The position numbers and the translations under genes were made by a program. From Brachycybe producta (Eukaryota > Arthropoda > Diplopoda > Playtdesmida > Andrognathidae): 64,000 nt of DNA. The notes under the pieces were generated by a model. It was given only the letters and a program-made list of their open reading frames with translations. It did no database searches and had not been told where the DNA came from. Position 1 is the first letter of the stretch. Every line of letters begins with the position of its first letter. The stretch covers positions 186,001-250,000 of the forward strand of contig JAUPFP010000102.1 of the NCBI GenBank assembly GCA_036925085.1. The letters are read 5' to 3'. Shown one piece after another: positions 33,605-44,848 of the stretch.

Positions 33605-34420
33605 ATAAACACTAAGCATAGTGGACTCCTTATAGTCCACTGGACACCTGGTGGTCAGTTTCGACTGCAAAATAAAAGTCGAGTCGTCGCCAAAACCGAC
33701 CACTTCGAATCTTTCCATAAAGAATACATTGCAGCCACAGCCATAACCACCTGCAACTTCATTTTGCAGTTGCTCAAAAAGTGGTCTGTGTGCCAAGAGG
33801 CCCCAGGCTCAGCTCCAGTGACCTTTCTAAACCAAGCTAATGACCCTTCCCTTGCAATGTATTGATTCGGCCAAAAAAAAAAACGGTTCAATACTACACG
33901 CTATGCATGGTGGGAGTGCCACAATTGGAAATCATATAAAAATAGAAATACACAAAACGATGAAACTAAATATATATTTATAAAAAAAAAGTCAATAATG
34001 TAAACGGGAATTAATTATAAATATCACAAAATATGAAATTGGTTCGTGTGTGTGGGTCGTAAAGAGAGTAAAAAAACAAACAAATTATTATTTCCCAGTT
34101 GGCACTCACGTTGTTTCTACTTAAAACTAATCTTAAAAGTCATCAGTGAAATATGTTTTTGGGCGTTTTACGGCCATAAACTTAAATGCTCTGGTCAAGT
34201 ATACGCGGGAGGAAAAATGTGAGGCGATTGGTGGGTTGAGTTCAGCCACAAGTGGTGACACCACCGCCTTGAATTACAGTGATAATCAAGATCATAACAT
34301 TTGGCCCCACACTGACAGCTAGGTCATTGTTTTCAATGGTGGTCCGTGTGAAGGAAGTAGTATCAACCACTTTGTGTGGTGCCACAAAGTGGTCCATGTC
34401 AAATTGGCTTTAAATTTGGA
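33605..34420. mobile_element. Two family V foldbacks
   Basis: At 33605-33820 TAGTGGACTCCTTATAGTCC and CAACTTCATTTTGCAGTTGC with GTGGTC words. At 34190-34420 GGTGACACCACCGCC and CCACTTTGTGTGGTGCCACA. AT-rich DNA lies between. Confidence 0.45.
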
Positions 34421-34449
34421 CCTGAATGTTCCGTAGTGAAATGGATTGT

Positions 34450-34678
34450 ATTCAAAACACTCTCTCGCTCTCTCTCTCTCTCTCGCTCGCTCTCTCTCTC
34501 TCTCTTTCCTTTTCTCTCTTTCTTGTCTTTCCCTATCTCTTTCATTATTTTATCTTTTTCACAGTCTATCTGTCTCTCTACTCTATTTTGATTGTCTCCC
34601 TCTCTCATCTCTCTGTGACTTTCCCCTCTATCTCTTCTGTCTCATCACTATCTCTCTTTAATTCACTTTCTCATTCAC

Positions 34679-34740
<62 letters not shown>

Positions 34741-34780
34741 ACTCTGTTCCCATTTTCCATTCGTCTCTCTCTCCCTTCGT
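34450..34780. repeat. (CT)n-rich simple sequence
   Basis: Long CT runs at 34461-34504 and 34680-34738 with interrupted CT between. Ser/Leu frames here are artefacts. Confidence 0.92.
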
Positions 34781-35313
34781 GAATCAACCATCAAAAGGTA
34801 GAATAAGAAATTAGATTAATTTGGATGACACACAATCACAAACACAATTTATAATGTACAGTTAGTTGTGTTTATGTGGAGAGAGAGAGAGAGAGAGAAA
34901 ACCCCCAAATGAAAAAAAAAGCTGTCGTTCCCATTTTCAAAATGAAACGACAAACCCGTCAAAATTGGTTAAACAACAGATAATAAAAATGTTCAAATTT
35001 GAGTGTTGTTCAAACAAAAATATTATCAATTTTTGTTTCATTATTAAATGGCATAAAATAGAAAACAAAATTCTCAAATCGGAATCAATCAATGAATAAA
35101 TCATCAATCACTCAAAGCTAAATACGGATGGAACATTTCATTTTCCATTGTTTATTTCTCAATGAAAAATATGAGTTATTTTCAATATAAATGAGTTTTT
35201 AAAAACTAGAATAGTAAATGCAACGCAAAAGAAGATTTTCATAGTTACAAATCAAAAAAATTAAAAATTATCGTAAAACGTTTATTTTTAAAGATACCAA
35301 CCTGAAAATATTG
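34781..35313. other. No exon seen: AT-rich with (GA)n at 34878-34899
   Basis: A degraded H remnant (AAAAACTAGAATAGTAAATG) near 35200. Nothing else recognised. Confidence 0.5.
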
Positions 35314-36050
35314 CCTTAAAAGAGAGACTACATCGGAAAATGACTTTGAAAAATCTCCACAAAGAGGCGCTAGCATCGTTTTTCTATTGAACTAATAGAC
35401 ACGATGTTAAAAAAATGTTAATTTTTTAAAATACACCAAAGTCACGGCGGCAATATGTTTATTTTTTATATTTAAAGTTGTCCAATTTTGATGGTTCAAA
35501 GTGCAATGTGCACCTTAAATATAAGCTGATCGAGTGATAGAATGACAAAAAAATTGGTAAGTGCGGTTCTATTTTTAAAAACTATTTCAAAATCGCGAAT
35601 TTCTAACTCTTATGTTAAACTCCATTGAGTACGCGCTCGTAAGCAAAAAAAGCATCCATTAAAATATTGGTAAAAATACCTAAAAATAATAATTTTAAAA
35701 ACCAGAAAAAAATCAGCACGTGCGCCAATGTGTTGGCTTTACTGTGGTTTAATTGTTTTTTAAAAAATATTTTTTACGTATTTTCACGAGCATTTTAATG
35801 GATGTTTTTTTTTTGCTTACGAGCGCGTACTCAATGGAGTTTAACATAAGAGTTAAAAATTCGCGATTTTGAAATAGTTTTTTTTTTAAAAATAGAACCG
35901 CACTTACCAATTTTTTGTCATTCTATCACTCGATCAGCATATATTTAAGGTGCACATTGCACTTTGAACCATCAAAATTGGACAACTTTAAATAAAATAA
36001 AAAATAAACATATTGCCGCCGCGACTCTTGTGTATTTTAAAAATTAACAT
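35314..36050. mobile_element. Family S long palindromic element, copy 2
   Basis: Same arms as 22951-23822 (GCGCTAGCATCGTTTTTCTA at the left), but the outer right arm stops at AAAATTAACAT, and the terminal CAGTATGG ends are lost. Confidence 0.78.
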
Positions 36051-36052
36051 AG

Positions 36053-36358
36053 TTGAATTTGAATTTGTGTTTAAATCACAAAAAAATGAACAGGGGTAGA
36101 AGAAGACCAATAGATCCTATTTATAATCCCTTTGAAAACCATCGTGCTGGACGTGGAAAACGTGTACGTGTACGGCGGACGGCGTACGGCGTACGTGTAC
36201 GGAAAGAAAGTGTTAAGTGCAAAAGCAGACTGTATGAGGAAAAAAAAAAAAACTGGCTTAAAAGATTGAAATTGTCTAAAACCTGGGGGGGGGGGGGAAT
36301 CCATTATTCCCAAACGGTAAATACCATGGTAATACCTGGTAAATACCACCTCTGTTAA
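36053..36358 (+). other. Orphan open frame rich in Arg (uncertain)
   Basis: After the in-frame ATG at 36086 the frame reads MNRGRRRPIDPIYNPFENHR, then GRGKRVRVRRTAYGVRVRK. Composition differs from the surrounding simple-repeat frames. The Arg/Val part comes from a GTACG/GGCGTACG repeat (36167-36201). It follows directly on the truncated S copy. No domain recognised. It could be a transposon-derived fragment, or chance. Confidence 0.2.
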
Positions 36359-36659
36359 ACCAACCCTGGTTGAGAGCGGGGTTGAATGGTAACCAACATT
36401 GTGCAACAATTGGCTCAATTATGAGTTTCAAACAAAAAAAACCCTTCCTCAGGGTAGCAGCATTATAACAATATAATGTGGTTACTTCATTATTTCCTCC
36501 ATTATTTATGACCATCAAGACACAAAAAAATAGATACTAGAAAGGGCGAAAAAAAAAAAAAGCTGACCACCTACTGTTAAAAATAATAAGTTAGTAACAC
36601 TCAAAATGTGAGCAATGCTGAGAAATGGAAAACCATTTTTAAGGGGGAGCTTTTTTTTC

Positions 36660-36776
36660 TTCTTCTCCCATTGCTCTCTCTCTCTCCCTCTCTCTCTTCT
36701 CTCTATCTTTCTTTCTCTCTCTCTCCCTCTTTCTCTCTCTCCCTCTCTCCCTCCCTCTTTCTCTTTCTCTCTCTCC

Positions 36777-36813
<37 letters not shown>

Positions 36814-36848
36814 TCCCTCTTTCTCTCTCTCTCTCTCTCTCCCTCTCC

Positions 36849-36892
<44 letters not shown>

Positions 36893-36893
36893 A
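36660..36893. repeat. (CT)n/(CCCTCTTTCT)n simple sequence
   Basis: Pyrimidine plus strand with periodic CCCTCTTTCTCTCT. Arg/Glu and Ser/Leu frames are artefacts. Confidence 0.95.
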
Positions 36894-37339
36894 GGAAGAG
36901 ATAGTTGATATATATTTCTCAATAAATCTCTCATTCAATTGGAGAGAAAGATAGAAAGATAGTGAGACAGAAAGAATAAGAGATAGAAAGATAAGAGAGA
37001 AAGAAATCAAAATGAATCTCTAGAACAATACAAATTGGATTCAGTGATTCATTATTATCAATGGAAAAAAAAACAAACAACCACCATTTGATGATAAATG
37101 ACCATTTCTTTATCTTCAGCATCATTTTTTTTTCTCTTAACACGAAAAAAAAAGCACACACGTGCCACTGATACGGGCCTATGTATATACATTATAAATA
37201 ATGGATCTTTAACAATGGATATCTAAACAATGGATTTATAAAAGATAATCATCATCATCATTTTCTATTTTGTTGAATGGAAGACATTCAATGACAAGTG
37301 AGAATTAACTAGCAATGATCAAAATGAATACACGAAGAA

Positions 37340-37800
37340 ATTACTTAAGGTGGCTGAATAGATATTTTTTTTGTTTTCGTCAAACCCATCCTAGATGGCG
37401 ACACCGTAATGATTAATATTATGCTTCATAGACTTTTTTTTTGAAAAATTTGGACGCAAAAACGTCAAGCAAACGTTTTTCCTTTAAAAAAAAAGCAACA
37501 TTACCGAAATAAATTCAAATTTGTTTTCAAAACTAGAATGGTAAAAGATTATGTTAAACGTATTTTTCTTCTTCATGGAAATATCTTAAAAAATAAACAA
37601 TTTGATAGTTCAGTTTGAAAATTATCCGATTTTTAGGTTTTTCAATTGACATTTCTTTAATTCGCTTTTTACAAAATGTTATGAAAAGTTTATTTTGAAA
37701 GATATCAAACATGAAACTACCTTTAAGTGATTGAGCTACTCTTCTAGTTTCTAAAACACTTTCTAGTTTCTCGTCATTTTGCTCCTCACAAAAATTATCA
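37340..37800. mobile_element. Family R palindrome
   Basis: CTTAAGGTGGCTGAATAGAT, TTTGGACGCAAAAACGTCAA and AAACTAGAATGGTAAAAGAT at the left, GAAAGATATCAAACATGAAA and CTACTCTTCTAGTTTCTAAA at the right. Confidence 0.65.
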
Positions 37801-37824
37801 TTTGAGCAACTGCAACTATGCTTT

Positions 37825-38110
37825 TTCTAATCAAATAAGGCTAGTTAGAGGCTAGATGTCTGGTTGCTATGAATTGACAAATAATAGTTCTAGCCTCAAA
37901 CTAATATTAATGCAAAATAGCAAGCAAATGTTTCTCAATTTGTGGCTCAAGTGCAAATTGTGAAGTAATTATCATTATAAAAAAAGGCTAGTTAGAGGCT
38001 AGATGTCTTGGTTACTATCAGTTGTCCACTAAAAGTTCTAGCCTCTAACCAGGTGTTTTTGATTTTTTTTAAAAAAAAACATAATTGTTGGTTGATCTAA
38101 ACGCGGGATT
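37825..38110. mobile_element. Family T foldback, dispersed copy
   Basis: GGCTAGTTAGAGGCTAGATG occurs twice, and AGTTCTAGCCTCTAACCAGG faces it. Confidence 0.65.
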
Positions 38111-38770
38111 GTTACTTCACAATTGGCTCTTGGGCCACAGATTGAGAAACATTTGCTTGTTATTTTGCATACCTTACTAATGAGGTTCCACTTTTTTAGA
38201 ACCCACCCTGTACATTTTATCATTACAAAGACACAACTTATTGGAATGCAACGCAACAATTTAAGTTGTTCGTCGTATCTTGGCAACCGGCGTAAATAAA
38301 TCTTGTTTGTCGGTGGCAATTTTCCTTTAAACCGTTTATCTACTTAATGGGAGTTGCCATTGCACCAGATTAGAATCTATGAACGGTTTCTCTCTCTCTC
38401 TCCCCCCACCTCCACACACACAGAATGTGGGGCCCAAAGTGCCCCCACCCCCACCCCCACACACACCTCCACCCACACACTTCAAACAAAACTCATCAAT
38501 CTCTCCCCTCACTCATTCCGAACCACCTACTCCTTTTATGATAGAACAATGGATACAAAAAGCTAAACAATGAACAAATTAACTTAAGAAATTTTTTCTT
38601 TTAAAACGCCATCAAATTATGAATAATTTGTGTAAAAATGACTTTCACAGCGTTTTTTCTTTATTGAATTAATTTTTTTTTAACTAAATAGATTAATTAT
38701 TAAATGGACTTTAACTTTCAAAATTAAGGTATAAAAATGACAAAATGAATAAATAAAATGTATGGATTAA
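38111..38770. other. No exon seen: CA-rich/CCCCCA patch and AT-rich DNA
   Basis: CACCCCCACCCCCACACAC at 38440-38470. The frames crossing it are low-complexity. Confidence 0.5.
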
Positions 38771-38779
38771 AAAAGTTCC

Positions 38780-39585
38780 AGTGGAAACGCTCCTCTCAAA
38801 CTCTTGATTATTATTTCTGTCTTTCAGGTGTAAAATTAAGCGAAAATTGAACGTGTTTTAGAAACTAGAAGAGTAGCAGTGTCCCACCCAATCACTTATG
38901 ATTATTTTTCTGAAGATATCTTTCAAAATAAGCTTTTTCATCAAGAGTTTAAAAATGGCCCAACTTTAAGCAGACGATTTTTTTTAAAAAAATTGTCTAA
39001 AAAATATTTTGAAAAATATCAACATGAAAATACCATTGAGTGAGTGAGCTGCTGCCACTACCCTTCTAGTTTCTAAAACACTTTAGTATTTTCTTCTAAT
39101 TCTTAATTTTGCTCAGCTGAAAGACAGAAAATTCCGAGTTCCAAAAATCAGCTATTCATAAAAACCATCTTAAAAATAGAAACTGCAAAGTGTTTTATAA
39201 ACTAGACGGGTACCAGAGTACCACCACCTTTCTAGTTTCTAAAATACTTTCAATTTTCTCGTAATTCTTAATTTTGCTCTGCTAAAAGACAGAAAATTCC
39301 GAGTTCCAAAATCAGCTATTTATAAAACCAAGAGAAACTGTAAAAGTGTTTTATAAACTAGAAGGGTAGCTTGATCACTCGGATATCAAACTTATCTTTT
39401 AAAATAAGCTTTTTATGTCAGTTTAAAAATGACCATCAACATGAAAACACCCTTAAGTCATTGAGTTACCCTTCTAGTTTCTAAAAACCTTTTCCTAGTA
39501 ACTTTCAAATTTGCTTCTCATTTGTGCAAAACAGAATAATAATAAAGAGGTTTAGAGAAAATCAACTGTTCATAAACCATCTTTA
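38780..39585. mobile_element. Three adjoining family H elements
   Basis: AACTAGAAGGGTAG / CTACCCTTCTAGTTTCTAAA pairs at about 38870-39080, 39200-39365 and 39355-39485, separated by the shared GACAGAAAATTCCGAGTTCC end block. Confidence 0.65.
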
Positions 39586-39997
39586 ATGGAATCTGAATCT
39601 TTCGATGGAAACTTAAACTTAAGTCTTAAGTTTTTGGCGCCAATTTTGATAATAAATAATCTTAACGGGGGGAGGGCTGGTTGGAAATGACGTTGAAAGG
39701 ACGGTTCTTCCATTGTTTTCCATCTTATTGTTAAGCCAGAAAGACGCCAGCAAAAATAAGACTTGTTTCCGAGAAAATGCTTTTTGCAACTTTGAATTGT
39801 CATCATCATCATCATCCGCCCTTGTTTTTCTCTCTCTCTCTCTCTCTCTCCTCATTTCCTTCAGAATATATGGAGTGGGTTCTCAAACAGTTGGCCCCCC
39901 TCTTGAAAGAGGCTATAAGGACCAGGCCCCAATGCAAAATCTGTTAACAAGGGTCCTCCCTAAATGTTTATATATTAATCAAGGCTCCCCTCTTTAT

Positions 39998-40203
39998 ACA
40001 GGCATTTAGAAATCGAGAAGAACTTCAGTTGGCTCCGCCCTTTTTAAGACGAACGGCAACTTCTAATTGGTTGGTTATGTAGTCTGACGTCACATGCTCC
40101 GCCCTTTTCAACGTCGAACCACAAAACAAACCAATTAGAAGTTGCCGATCGTCATAAAAAGGGCGGAGCCAACTTCTGTATGTCCCGATTTCTAATTGCC
40201 TGT
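39998..40203. mobile_element. MITE family A, no clear target duplication
   Basis: ACAGGCATTTAGAAATCGAG to CTAATTGCCTGT. Flanks CCTCTTTAT and GTTGTCTCC do not match, so one flank may have been rearranged. Confidence 0.88.
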
Positions 40204-40387
40204 GTTGTCTCCAGAGAGCGCTCGATTTCATTGCATGTCATAAGTTGACCTAGAATTTTATGGAATTTTAAGCAAAAATAAATTCCAAGAAAGGAACTTT
40301 CTCACTTTTATGAACAGGTTGATTTTTCCGTACTCTTGAATAATATATTCCGTCTCTTTCAGAATATATACACAATATTAAGAGGAA

Positions 40388-41170
40388 CTAATAAGTGTTT
40401 TAGAAACTAGAAGGGTAGTTCAATCACTTAAAGAGGATATTTTCATGGTTGATTATCTTTCAAAATAAACTTTTTTGTTTATATAAAAAACTTATTTTGA
40501 AAGATATCAACATGAAAATACTCCTAAAGTTCATCTACCCTTTCTAGTTTCTAAAAAAACACTTTCATTTTCATGTTGATAATATATATTTTAAAATAAG
40601 CTTTTTATTTCACCTTGAAAATGTCCCGACTTTTTAAGCAAATGATTTGTCTATATAAAAAAAAGCTTATTTTGAAATATATCAACATGAAAATAGTACT
40701 CATTAAGAGATTCAGCTACCATTCTAGTTTTTAACACTTTATTTAATCTAAACATTGTTGTTCTTATGAAACACAGAATAATAATCAGAATTCGAAAATC
40801 ACCTGTTCATAAATATCTTAAATGATACACAATAAAACAGGCGTGTTTTCTATGTTTTAATATTGGCGTTAGAAACTAGAAGGGTTATTATTAATCAATT
40901 AAAGAATATTTTTATGTTGTTATTTTTTTAAAATTAACTTTTTATGTCACAGACGATATTTTGTTTTTAATATTTTGTTTTGTGAATAAAAAGCTTATTT
41001 TGAAAGATATCAACATGAAAATACCATCAAATGATTCAGCTACCATTCTAGTTTCTAACGCACTTTCAACTTCATCATCATCTTGAGTGTTGTTGCTATT
41101 CTGAAACACAGAATAATCAAAGACTTCGAAAATTACCTAATAATAAAACTATTTTAAATAATACATAATA
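40388..41170. mobile_element. Two to three family H elements in series
   Basis: TTTAGAAACTAGAAGGGTAG...CCCTTTCTAGTTTCTAAA at 40396-40560, a right-half copy at 40590-40840, and a third at 40868-41070 (TTAGAAACTAGAAGGGTTAT...CTACCATTCTAGTTTCTAAC). Confidence 0.65.
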
Positions 41171-41215
41171 AAAACAAGCGTTTTTTTATGTTGGAACCCT
41201 GGCTTTATACCTAGT

Positions 41216-41514
41216 ACACACACCTGATAATTGAAATGCATTTAAATAATAAACGTGTTCTACAGAGCCCTGTGAAGGACAAACAAACAATATATCGAAT
41301 TCAATTTATTCAGTTAATAATCTCAAAATATTGAGTTAATTTACTTAAATATAAAATATATAAACTATTGACAAAATATTGATTTAGTATTTCAATTTAA
41401 AATATTAATAATAAAATCAAATTTTTATTTGGTTTATGTCCTTAACTGGATTCCGTATAATTCACCTAAACACATTTAATTTCAATTCATTTAACTCATG
41501 TGTGTACAAAGTAT
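41216..41514 (-). mobile_element. Family F element, left member of head-to-head pair
   Basis: TATACCTAGTACACACACCT to GTGTGTACAAAGTATA. Confidence 0.85.
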
Positions 41515-41515
41515 A

Positions 41516-41822
41516 ATACCTGGTACATACATAAGTTAAATGAATTCCAAGTTTTAATGTGTTCAGGTGAATTATACGAAATCCAGTTAAGGACATAAAC
41601 CAAATAAAAATTGACTTGATTGATTGATTTAAATTGAAATACTATAAATCAATATTTTGTCAATAGTTTTTATATTTTATATTTCAGTATTAAGACAATA
41701 TTTTGAGATTATTAACTGAATAAATTGAATTCGACATATTGTTTGTTTGTCCTTCACAGGGCTCTGTAGAACACGTTTATTATTTAAACGCATTTAACTG
41801 TGTATGTGTGTGTACAAGGTAT
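41516..41822 (+). mobile_element. Family F element, right member of head-to-head pair
   Basis: ATACCTGGTACATACATAAG to GTGTGTACAAGGTAT. Only one or two bases separate it from the previous, inverted copy. Confidence 0.85.
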
Positions 41823-42529
41823 TAGAGAGTTCAAGTTAAAAGTGATTAAGTTTATTGTTAAAAATTTGAGCCATAATTACCAAACTTCTCAACAGTTTTC
41901 TTTAATAAATTCCTTAAAAGTAACTTACAAAAAAAAAGTTACTTTTATGTTAGACAAAAAAAAGCGGAAACTTAAAGAATCAGACATTTGAAATTCTGAT
42001 ATAAAAAAAAAACCGGAAAAAAAATATATATAAAACCAACTTGAATGAATCCTCTTGAGAGTAGTGTAAATTGCGCATGCGTACAGTATCAAGAACGTTC
42101 ATTTTGAAATTGCTTTTTTTTTTGTGTGTGTGTGTGTGTTTTGCAGTGAAGTTATCACAATGACACCAAAAAAAAAAAAAGGGGCCAAAAACCAAATTGT
42201 GAGAATCGAAATGTGAACACACACAATGGTCACGCAAAACTAATTTAATGTTTCTCTCTTTTTTTCTATATTGTCTACCCACACACACAAGACGAAAATA
42301 AAAAGCTAGAAAGACCAAAATATGATAACACAAACAGAATAAATTATAATTTATATTAAATAATAATATTTATGCAAAAAAAAACCGAATGACATTTTAA
42401 AGGTCATGATTTATAGGACCATTAAGATATATTTTATTAAACCGCTGATTTTCTAAATTTTGTTTTCTTTTTTTAGACATTTCCTGATATAAAAATGTTG
42501 GTGGCTATTTTTTTCTAATTAATTTTAAA

Positions 42530-43040
42530 TTTTAGCAATTTCTGGAAATTTTTTTTAGCAATATTTCACTAAAACCAAGGTCACACATTCATAAAAAGCG
42601 AACTGAAAATAGAATTTACTTTTTAAGGTGGTTTTAAAGTGTAAACCGCCTCTCGAACTCTTTGATTATTCTACTTTTTCAGGAGCAAAATTATCCGGAA
42701 CTTGAATGTGGTATAGAAACTAGAAGGGTAACTCAATATCACTTAAAAGAGTGAACACCTTTCTGCTTAAAATTGGATCTTTTTCAAACTCACATATATG
42801 TAAAAAAGCTTATTTTTAAAGATGTTAACATGAAAAAATACAATTTAAGTGATTGAGTTACCCTTTCTAGTTTCTAAAACACTTTTCAGTTTCTGATAAT
42901 TTTTGCTCCTGAAAAAGCAGAATAATCATGAGTTCGAAAGACGGTTTACACTTGAAAACCACCTTAAGAAAAAATTCTATTTTCAGTTCGCTTTTTTTTC
43001 TGCATGTGGGACCTTGGCCTTAGTAAAAAAATATTGCTAA
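42530..43040. mobile_element. Outer foldback with a complete family H element at its centre
   Basis: AGCAATTTCTGGAAATTTTT and GCGAACTGAAAATAGAATTT (left) face AAATTCTATTTTCAGTTCGC and AAATTCCAGAAATTGCTAAA (right). H occupies 42630-42975 (AAGGTGGTTTTAAAGTGTAA to TTACACTTGAAAACCACCTT). Confidence 0.75.
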
Positions 43041-43214
43041 AAAAATTCCAGAAATTGCTAAATTTCTGAAAATTAACAAACAAGTACAAAAAATGTTAAT
43101 TTGGAGAAGAAAAAAATAGAAAAAAGTTCGAGAAAAATAAATAAAATTACTAAAAATCAACAAAGAAAAACGCGGAAAACAAAATTTGTTAAAATTAACG
43201 AAAGCAATTCCTAA

Positions 43215-44275
43215 AAATGGACGAACAGATCACGAAAATTGTAAAAATTTAAAAAAAATACCTAAAAAATTACCGATAATCTCGAGAATTTGGAGAAAAA
43301 TAAATTAGAAAAAAAAAAGTTTGAGAAATTGAAATAAAATGAATAAAAATCGACAAATAGTTAAAAAAAATCTAAGAATGAGTAAATAAGGTTAGAAAAA
43401 TAAAGCAAAAACGGCTAAAATCAGCCAAAAAATCTGAGTAAATTGAGAAAAAAATCCATAAAAATAGAGAAGAAAAAAAAAAATCTGCTATATTTGAAAA
43501 TGTCCGAATTAGAAAAACAAGAAATAAATCCTCCAAAATTAAAACAATTTCATTAAAATTTGTAATAAAAAAATCTCTTTAATTTTAATCAATTTTAAAA
43601 TAACCAATTTAACCGAATTTTCTTTTGGTTATTTACTATTATTATTATCGTTATTTATCCAATTTTGACCTCCGAAATACACAAAAATGGGAGAAAAATA
43701 TTCGCCACAAAAATGCACAAAAAAGTGGGATTTGTTTCTAGTCTTTAAAATGGCGCCTAAGTTAAGGTATGCCGCTTCAAATATGACAATTTAATATAAC
43801 AGAAATGGTAATGTCTCCCCCGCCTCCTACGCGAGCGGTCCAAGTTTTTAACAAAATCTAACTAAACCTAACCAAACATAACTAAAATATAAACAATAAG
43901 AAACGATTTATTGGTAGAAAATGATTGGAAAGAAAAAATAAGTTTGTACCAGACTAGGGTCCAAGGATCAATTTAAAGCCGAATTGCACAAAAGCCGGAG
44001 GAGACGTTACCATTGGCGATGCGGCATACCTTAACGTAATGGATTTTTTTCTCAAATTTACTCAGATTTTTTGGTTGATTTTAGCCGTTTTTTCTTTATT
44101 TTTCTGACCTTACTTACTCATTCTTAGATTTTTTTTTTAACTGTTTGTCGATTTTTATTCATTTTATTTCAATTTCTCAAACGTTTTTTTTTTTTCTAAT
44201 TTATTTTTCTTCAAATTTTCGAGATTATTGGTAATTTTTTAGGTATTTTTTTTAAATTTTTACAATTTTCTAAAC
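43215..44275. mobile_element. Large inverted repeat with a nested TIR element
   Basis: The left arm (about 43215-43470) and right arm (about 44036-44275) are reverse complements with scattered differences (GGCTAAAATCAGCCAAAAAA faces TTTTGGTTGATTTTAGCCGT). Between them a second element begins TTAAGGTATGCCGC (about 43762) and ends GCGGCATACCTTAA (about 44034). Its middle has CTAACTAAACCTAACCAAAC. Confidence 0.7.
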
Positions 44276-44526
44276 AAGTCCGCCCCCCCCCCCCCGCCAA
44301 AAAAATTCAATAAAATACCCAATAAAAAATACCTAAAAAAAGTTCTGAAAAATAAAACAAAATCCCTTAAGAGATTTTTGTTTTATTTTATGTCATTTTT
44401 TTTTTTAAAAAAAAGTCCAAAGTACACCATAAAAATAACAGAAAATCCACTAAAATGTCAAAAAAATATAAACCATCATAAAATGAAAAATAATTTTTAT
44501 TGTAAAAAAAAAACCCCCCTCCTCAC
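44276..44526. other. Start of intron 1: AT-rich with poly-C at about 44283-44295
   Basis: Poly-A/T and C-rich tracts between the inverted repeat and the exon 1 donor. No other signal seen. Confidence 0.5.
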
Positions 44527-44662
44527 CTGCACGTTTGTTGACCGATATCCTGTTCCTTAGAAAACGTCCAATGTCCAAAGCAGCAACACCAGTAGAGCAA
44601 ACCAACACAATGACCATGATGGTCAACACAATGTTGTACCGTTGTTGTTGTTGTTGCACCAT
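44527..44662 (-). CDS. Exon 1: signal peptide and LDIGRF-type peptide of prohormone-4-like precursor
   Basis: Encodes residues 1-45 plus one base. Met1 at 44662 is followed by five Gln, then a hydrophobic core (residues 11-28, IVLTIMVIVLVCSTGVAA), a typical signal peptide. The likely mature peptide LDIGRFLRNRISVN follows, ending at Lys43-Arg44. It compares with the known IDLSRFYGHFNT-KR peptide: acidic residue at position 2, then R-F, then a basic/polar tail before KR. The start was chosen because the hydrophobic segment follows immediately and the context is favourable (A at -3, G at +4). The frame stays open upstream to an ATG at 44995, but that leader is low-complexity, with an Arg run from a GAA/CTT-type repeat, and would bury the signal peptide. 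The donor is GCAG|GTGAGG, phase 1. Ala could also be the first mature residue if cleavage falls one residue earlier. Confidence 0.83.
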
Positions 44663-44833
44663 TCTTCCAAAAGACTCAAAATATTTTAATGAAGTGTCCT
44701 TTCTCTTGACTCCCCCTCCTGAGTATCTGTATGTCTTGCTCGGAGTGCCTTGAATGCCTCTCAAACTTGACTTGTGTGGTGGTTGTGGTGGTGGTTTGGT
44801 GGCTGCTATGTTCTTATCAAACAATACTTTTTC

Positions 44834-44848
44834 TCTTATAAAAAGCCT
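44834..44848 (-). promoter_or_regulatory. Weak TATA-like box upstream of exon 1
   Basis: The minus strand reads GGCTTTTTATAAGAG about 175-185 bases upstream of Met1. If used, the 5' UTR would be about 140-150 nt. TATA-like words are common in this composition, so support is weak. Confidence 0.2.

Noticed and set aside
41216-41822. Possible LTR pair (two similar 300-bp sequences close together)
   Set aside because: The copies are inverted, not direct, with no internal region or gag/pol. They are two F elements.
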